The notes below the pieces were generated by a model. It had not been told where the DNA came from. It saw nothing but the letters and a program-made list of their open reading frames with translations, and ran no database searches. A stretch of DNA of 64,000 nucleotides from Pseudomonas sp. MWU15-20650 (lineage in GTDB: Bacteria > Pseudomonadota > Gammaproteobacteria > Pseudomonadales > Pseudomonadaceae). The position numbers were made by a program, and so were the translations under genes. This document shows positions 60,276-64,000 of this stretch, one piece after another (the first letter of the stretch is position 1; the number at the start of each line of letters is the position of its first letter). The stretch lies in contig NZ_JALJFG010000024.1 of NCBI RefSeq assembly GCF_023242475.1, positions 1-64,000 of the forward strand, read 5' to 3'.

Positions 60276-61532
60276 ATGACCGACAGTTTCGTCACCCAGT
60301 GCCCGCATTGCCAAGCCCGCTTCCGCGTCAGCCACGCCCAACTGCGCGTGGCCCGCGGCGTTGTTCGCTGCGGCTCGTGCCTGCAAGTGTTCAACGCCGC
60401 CCGCCAATTGCTGGAGCAGCGCGCTCACACACCGGAACCTGAATCGCCGGCGGCCGTTGAGCCTGCTGCACAGGCCACTCCCGAGGCGGCCTCCCAAGCG
60501 CCGCGAGCAATCAGCCAGAAGCAGTGGACTGCCGAAGAGCTGGACCTGGACAACCTGGACCTGGATGAAGAGCTGGCCAAGCTGGAGCGCCGCGAGATTC
60601 AGCACACCCAGCCGCCCGGTGCAGAGCGCCGCCACACAGGCGCCGACCGCCGGCAAAAGGAAGAGTCCCTCAGCGCCAGTCGCGATACGGTCAAGGCCGA
60701 AGAAGAAAAATGGGCCGCCAGCCTGTTCAGCGAGCCTCCCGAAGAGCGCACGCACACGCCGCAAGACGAATCTGAACCGACCAAGACACCTGCGGCCAAA
60801 CAGCGCACCGAACCGTCCATGTCGCACCACGCCGACGACTTCGATGACGTACCGCCGCTGCGCTCTGCCCCTGATGACGACCTCGACCCGCCTGTGACCC
60901 CGGTCACCGACGAACTGGATGAGCCTGAACCCGAAGAGCCCCCGCAGCCACGCCGCAAACGCACGCGTCCACAAGCCGGCCATCACAACGACCTGCTTCA
61001 GGACCTGGAAGACGACCCCCTGCATCTTTATGCACAGAAGCGTCCGTCAGGCTGGGGCCGTCGCTTAATCTGGACAGTGTTAGTGCTGCTCGCCGCCGCG
61101 GGCCTGGCAGGCCAGTACATCGCCTACCAATTCGACGACCTGGCCCGCCAGGACGCCTACCGCCCGTGGTTCCAGGAACTGTGCCCGAAATTGGGCTGCA
61201 CCGTACCGTCGCGAGTGGACATTGCCCATATCAAGAGCAGTAACCTGGTCGTACGCAGCCACCCCGAGTTCGCCGGGGCGCTGGTGGTGGATGCGATCAT
61301 CTATAACCGTGCGACCTTCTCCCAGCCCTTCCCGCTGCTGGAACTGCGTTTTGCCGACTTGAACGGCAGCCTGATTGCCAGTCGTCGCTTCAAACCTACC
61401 GAATACCTCAGCGGTGAATTGGCCGGCGTCAGCGAAATGCCCTCGCAGACACCGATCCACATCTCCCTGGACATCCTTGATCCCGGCAATAAAGCCGTGA
61501 ATTACAGCCTGAGCTTCCATTCCCCCGAGTAA
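60276..61532 (+). CDS. Zinc-ribbon and DUF3426 membrane protein
   Basis: A 418-residue protein. The N-terminal zinc ribbon (CPHCQARF near residue 8, CGSCLQVF near residue 30) is of the MJ0042 type. An acidic, low-complexity middle (residues 50-240) follows, then one membrane helix (LIWTVLVLLAAAGLAGQYIA) and a periplasmic DUF3426 domain (residues 285-418). The family has no assigned role. It lies between prmA and dusB as in other Pseudomonas. Confidence 0.87.
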   Translation: MTDSFVTQCPHCQARFRVSHAQLRVARGVVRCGSCLQVFNAARQLLEQRAHTPEPESPAAVEPAAQATPEAASQAPRAISQKQWTAEELDLDNLDLDEELAKLERREIQHTQPPGAERRHTGADRRQKEESLSASRDTVKAEEEKWAASLFSEPPEERTHTPQDESEPTKTPAAKQRTEPSMSHHADDFDDVPPLRSAPDDDLDPPVTPVTDELDEPEPEEPPQPRRKRTRPQAGHHNDLLQDLEDDPLHLYAQKRPSGWGRRLIWTVLVLLAAAGLAGQYIAYQFDDLARQDAYRPWFQELCPKLGCTVPSRVDIAHIKSSNLVVRSHPEFAGALVVDAIIYNRATFSQPFPLLELRFADLNGSLIASRRFKPTEYLSGELAGVSEMPSQTPIHISLDILDPGNKAVNYSLSFHSPE

Positions 61533-61717
61533 AGTGGCGCACCTACCGAGGTTTGACGGCGGATTATTGACTCCACCGCCGCCGACCAAACCGACGGCGA
61601 TAAAAAAATAACTGTTCAGATTTTATCCAATTCAGCCTTTATCCAGTCATCGAGAGCGGGTATCATGCCAACCCTTTTTCGAACTCTAATGATCCGGCCC
61701 CACAACAGGGAAGTCCT

Positions 61718-62731
61718 ATGTCGGCGGTACGCATCGGCCCATACACATTGCCAAACGGCTTGATCCTCGCCCCGATGGCGGGCGTCACCGACCAGCCCTT
61801 TCGTCAGCTGTGCAAACGTTTGGGCGCGGGTCTAGTAGTCTCTGAAATGGTCACCAGCGACATGAGCTTGTGGAACACCCGCAAATCGCGGATGCGCATG
61901 ATCCACGAAGGTGATCCCGAGCCCCGCTCGGTACAGATCGCCGGTGGTGATGCTCAGATGCTGGCGGATGCGGCCCGGGCCAACGTGGAGTTGGGGGCAC
62001 AGATCATTGATATCAACATGGGCTGCCCGGCCAAAAAGGTCTGCAACAAGGCCGCCGGTTCCGCGCTGTTGAAAGATGAGCAGTTGGTCGCCGAGATCCT
62101 GCGGGCCGTTGTTGCCGCAGTGGATGTGCCGGTCACCCTGAAGATTCGGACCGGTTGGGACCGGGACAACAAGAATGGCCTGACGGTGGCGAAGATTGCC
62201 GAACAGGCAGGTATTACAGCGCTGGCGGTGCATGGCCGTACCCGCGCCGACCTTTATACCGGTGAAGCCGAGTACGACACCATTGCCGCGATCAAGCAGG
62301 CGGTGTCGATTCCGGTGTTTGCCAATGGCGATATCGACTCGGCCGAGAAGGCCCGGCGCGTGCTGCACGCAACCGGTGCCGATGGCTTGTTGATTGGCCG
62401 GGCCGCCCAGGGGCGTCCATGGATTTTTCGTGAGATCGAGCATTTTCTGCGTACCGGCGACGTGTTGCCGGCACCGGAGCTGATCGAGGTGGAACGTATT
62501 CTGCTAGAGCATCTGGCCGCCCTGCACGCCTTCTATGGAGACGTGATGGGAGTACGCATTGCTCGCAAGCATGTCGGCTGGTATCTCGCAACCTTGCCGG
62601 GCGCCAGGGAGTTTCGCGCCCACTTCAATCGTTTGGATGATACGCAAGCACAGGTCGCCACCGTTCGAGAGTACTTCAGCGAGCGTGAAAAGAGCCTGAG
62701 GACAGGGGACGCAGAGGGGGTGGCCGCATGA
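61718..62731 (+). CDS. dusB: tRNA-dihydrouridine synthase B
   Basis: A 337-residue FMN enzyme that reduces uridines in the tRNA D-loop. LAPMAGVTDQPFRQLCKRLG near the start, the catalytic cysteine in INMGCPAKKVCNKAAGSALL, LAVHGRTRADLYTG and the FMN-phosphate site FANGDID then GADGLLIGRAAQG are present. Its end overlaps the fis start by four bases (ATGA), the usual dusB-fis operon. Confidence 0.96.
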   Translation: MSAVRIGPYTLPNGLILAPMAGVTDQPFRQLCKRLGAGLVVSEMVTSDMSLWNTRKSRMRMIHEGDPEPRSVQIAGGDAQMLADAARANVELGAQIIDINMGCPAKKVCNKAAGSALLKDEQLVAEILRAVVAAVDVPVTLKIRTGWDRDNKNGLTVAKIAEQAGITALAVHGRTRADLYTGEAEYDTIAAIKQAVSIPVFANGDIDSAEKARRVLHATGADGLLIGRAAQGRPWIFREIEHFLRTGDVLPAPELIEVERILLEHLAALHAFYGDVMGVRIARKHVGWYLATLPGAREFRAHFNRLDDTQAQVATVREYFSEREKSLRTGDAEGVAA

Positions 62732-63048
62732 CGATGATGACCGAGACTTTAGTGAGTGGAACAACACCCGTGAGCGACAACGTCAATTTGAAACAGCACC
62801 TCAACACGCCGAGCGAAGAAGGCCAGACCCTTCGCGGCAGTGTCGAGAAGGCGCTGCACAATTATTTCGCCCACCTAGAGGGCGCCTCCGTCACGGATGT
62901 GTACAACCTGGTGCTCTCCGAAGTCGAGGCGCCGTTGCTCGAAAGCGTGATGAACTACGTCAAGGGCAACCAGACTAAAGCCAGTGAGCTGCTGGGCCTC
63001 AACCGTGGCACCTTGCGCAAAAAGCTCAAGCAATACGATTTGCTGTAA
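62728..63048 (+). CDS. fis: Nucleoid protein Fis
   Basis: A 106-residue DNA-binding protein. The C-terminal HTH is LLESVMNYVKGNQTKASELL followed by GLNRGTLRKKLKQYDLL, nearly as in E. coli Fis, which is 98 residues. The N-terminus is slightly longer; an internal ATG at 62734 is possible. Co-transcribed with dusB. A hairpin with a T-run lies just after the stop. Confidence 0.95.
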   Translation: MTMMTETLVSGTTPVSDNVNLKQHLNTPSEEGQTLRGSVEKALHNYFAHLEGASVTDVYNLVLSEVEAPLLESVMNYVKGNQTKASELLGLNRGTLRKKLKQYDLL

Positions 63049-63065
63049 GCATTCAATCAAACCAG

Positions 63066-63098
63066 AAAGGCGCCCGCGTAAAAACGGTCGCCTTTTTT
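63066..63098 (+). terminator. Likely terminator of dusB-fis
   Basis: AAAGGCG (63066-63072) pairs with CGCCTTT (63089-63095) and is followed by three more T. The 16-base loop makes it a modest terminator, sitting between fis and purH. Confidence 0.6.
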
Positions 63099-63129
63099 GC
63101 TGACTCCTTTGCTTTTGATGGAAATTGAA

Positions 63130-64000
63130 ATGACCGACCAGACTACCCGCCTGCCGATCCGCCGCGCCTTGATCAGTGTTTCCGACAAGACCGGGATCCT
63201 CGAATTTGCCCGGGAGCTGGAAGCCCTGGGCGTGGAAATCCTCTCCACGGGCGGGACCTTCAAACTGCTGCAGGACAACGGCGTGGCCGCAGTAGAAGTC
63301 GCGGACTACACCGGTTTCGCAGAAATGATGGACGGTCGGGTCAAGACCCTGCATCCGAAAATCCACGGCGGTATCCTCGGCCGTCGCGGTATCGACGATG
63401 CCATCATGAACGAGCACGGCATCAAGCCGATCGACCTGGTGGCCGTTAACCTCTACCCGTTCGAAGCCACCATCAACAAGCCCGGCTGCGACCTGCCGAC
63501 CGCTATCGAAAACATCGATATCGGCGGCCCGACCATGGTTCGCTCTGCGGCCAAGAACCACAAAGACGTGGCCATTGTGGTCAACGCCAGCGACTACGCT
63601 CAGGTGCTCGAAAACCTCAAAGCCGGTGGCCTGACCTACGCCCAGCGTTTCGACCTGATGCTCAAGGCGTTCGAACACACCGCCGCCTACGACGGCATGA
63701 TCGCCAACTACATGGGCACCGTGAACCAGGCCGCCCAGACCCTGAGCACAGAAGGCCGCAGCCAGTTCCCGCGCACCTTCAACAGCCAGTTCATCAAGGC
63801 CCAGGAAATGCGCTACGGCGAGAACCCGCACCAGAGCGCGGCGTTCTACGTAGAAGCCAAACCGGCCGAAGTCGGCATCGCGACGGCGACCCAACTGCAA
63901 GGTAAAGAACTCTCCTACAACAACGTGGCTGACACCGACGCCGCGCTGGAATGCGTGAAGAGCTTCGTCAAACCCGCCTGCGTGATCGTCAAGCACGCCA
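63130..64000 (+). CDS. purH: Bifunctional AICAR transformylase/IMP cyclohydrolase, 5' part
   Basis: The first 290 residues of PurH, cut by the window end. The IMP cyclohydrolase domain is complete (RRALISVSDKTGILEFAREL, GFAEMMDGRVKTLHPKIHGG, NLYPFEATI and NIDIGGPTMVRSAAKNH), and the transformylase domain begins (EMRYGENPHQSAAFY). It catalyses the last two steps of IMP synthesis. The frame is open from the ATG at 63130 to the end. purD is expected beyond the window. Confidence 0.97.
   Translation, partial: MTDQTTRLPIRRALISVSDKTGILEFARELEALGVEILSTGGTFKLLQDNGVAAVEVADYTGFAEMMDGRVKTLHPKIHGGILGRRGIDDAIMNEHGIKPIDLVAVNLYPFEATINKPGCDLPTAIENIDIGGPTMVRSAAKNHKDVAIVVNASDYAQVLENLKAGGLTYAQRFDLMLKAFEHTAAYDGMIANYMGTVNQAAQTLSTEGRSQFPRTFNSQFIKAQEMRYGENPHQSAAFYVEAKPAEVGIATATQLQGKELSYNNVADTDAALECVKSFVKPACVIVKHA

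Noticed and set aside
62875..63996. A 373-codon reverse frame opposite fis and purH
   Set aside because: Shadow of purH, which is conserved over the whole visible length.

Overview
The window looks like chromosome of a Pseudomonas of the P. fluorescens group. Three grounds support this. Nearly every protein reads as a Pseudomonas family member. Several gene blocks follow orders I remember from P. aeruginosa PAO1: the bau/purine genes, cueR-copA, the RIO kinase/thiolase/SDR block, the tad-ppr locus, and speA-yciH-nudix-DUF2333-gcbA-ctpL-aroQ-accB-accC-prmA-dusB-fis-purH. The intergenic gaps carry paired GC-rich REP hairpins of the kind common in P. fluorescens. PAO1 comparisons are from memory, not from a search. 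No tRNA, rRNA, prophage, integrase, insertion sequence or CRISPR array was seen.

Layout. 90-4019: beta-alanine/malonate-semialdehyde catabolism (mmsA-type dehydrogenase and bauA) with a divergent LysR regulator. 4107-11388: purine/pyrimidine handling (NCS2 permease, RutR-like TetR regulator, 8-oxoguanine deaminase-type amidohydrolase, adenosine/adenine deaminase), interleaved with an IMPACT protein, an SDR and a CaCA antiporter. 11420-11779 is a decayed MFS transporter next to an ArsR regulator. 12613-16520: LysR, a monooxygenase-fold protein, a zinc-type dehydrogenase and a Bcr/CflA exporter. 16608-19998: copper homeostasis (copZ, copA, cueR) with two CueR-type operators and an unidentified secreted protein between copZ and copA. 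20137-24765: RIO kinase, then a lipid/beta-ketoacyl cluster (thiolase, two-domain FabG, MaoC hydratase).

25067-28708 holds the most unusual pair. A Gly/Thr-rich lipoprotein with an in-frame tandem-repeat tract sits beside an FhaC/ShlB-type (TpsB) outer-membrane transporter, but has no recognisable TPS export domain. An intrinsic terminator separates the two. 28817-43850 is a Tad/Flp pilus locus: flp pilin, rcpC-rcpA-tadZ-tadA-tadB-tadC-tadD plus a small DUF3613-type protein, a PprB-like regulator, an FppA-like peptidase, tadE overlapping a PprA-like kinase, a tadG-like gene, and an extra stand-alone receiver protein.

44039-48118 carries two paralogous DUF4136 lipoproteins, a CmoM-like methyltransferase, a MazG-like pyrophosphohydrolase, a small membrane protein and a MATE exporter. 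48294-64000 is conserved housekeeping and signalling: speA, yciH, NUDIX, DUF2333, the diguanylate cyclase gcbA, the chemoreceptor ctpL, aroQ, accB, accC, prmA, a DUF3426 zinc-ribbon protein, dusB, fis and the 5' part of purH, which runs off the window.
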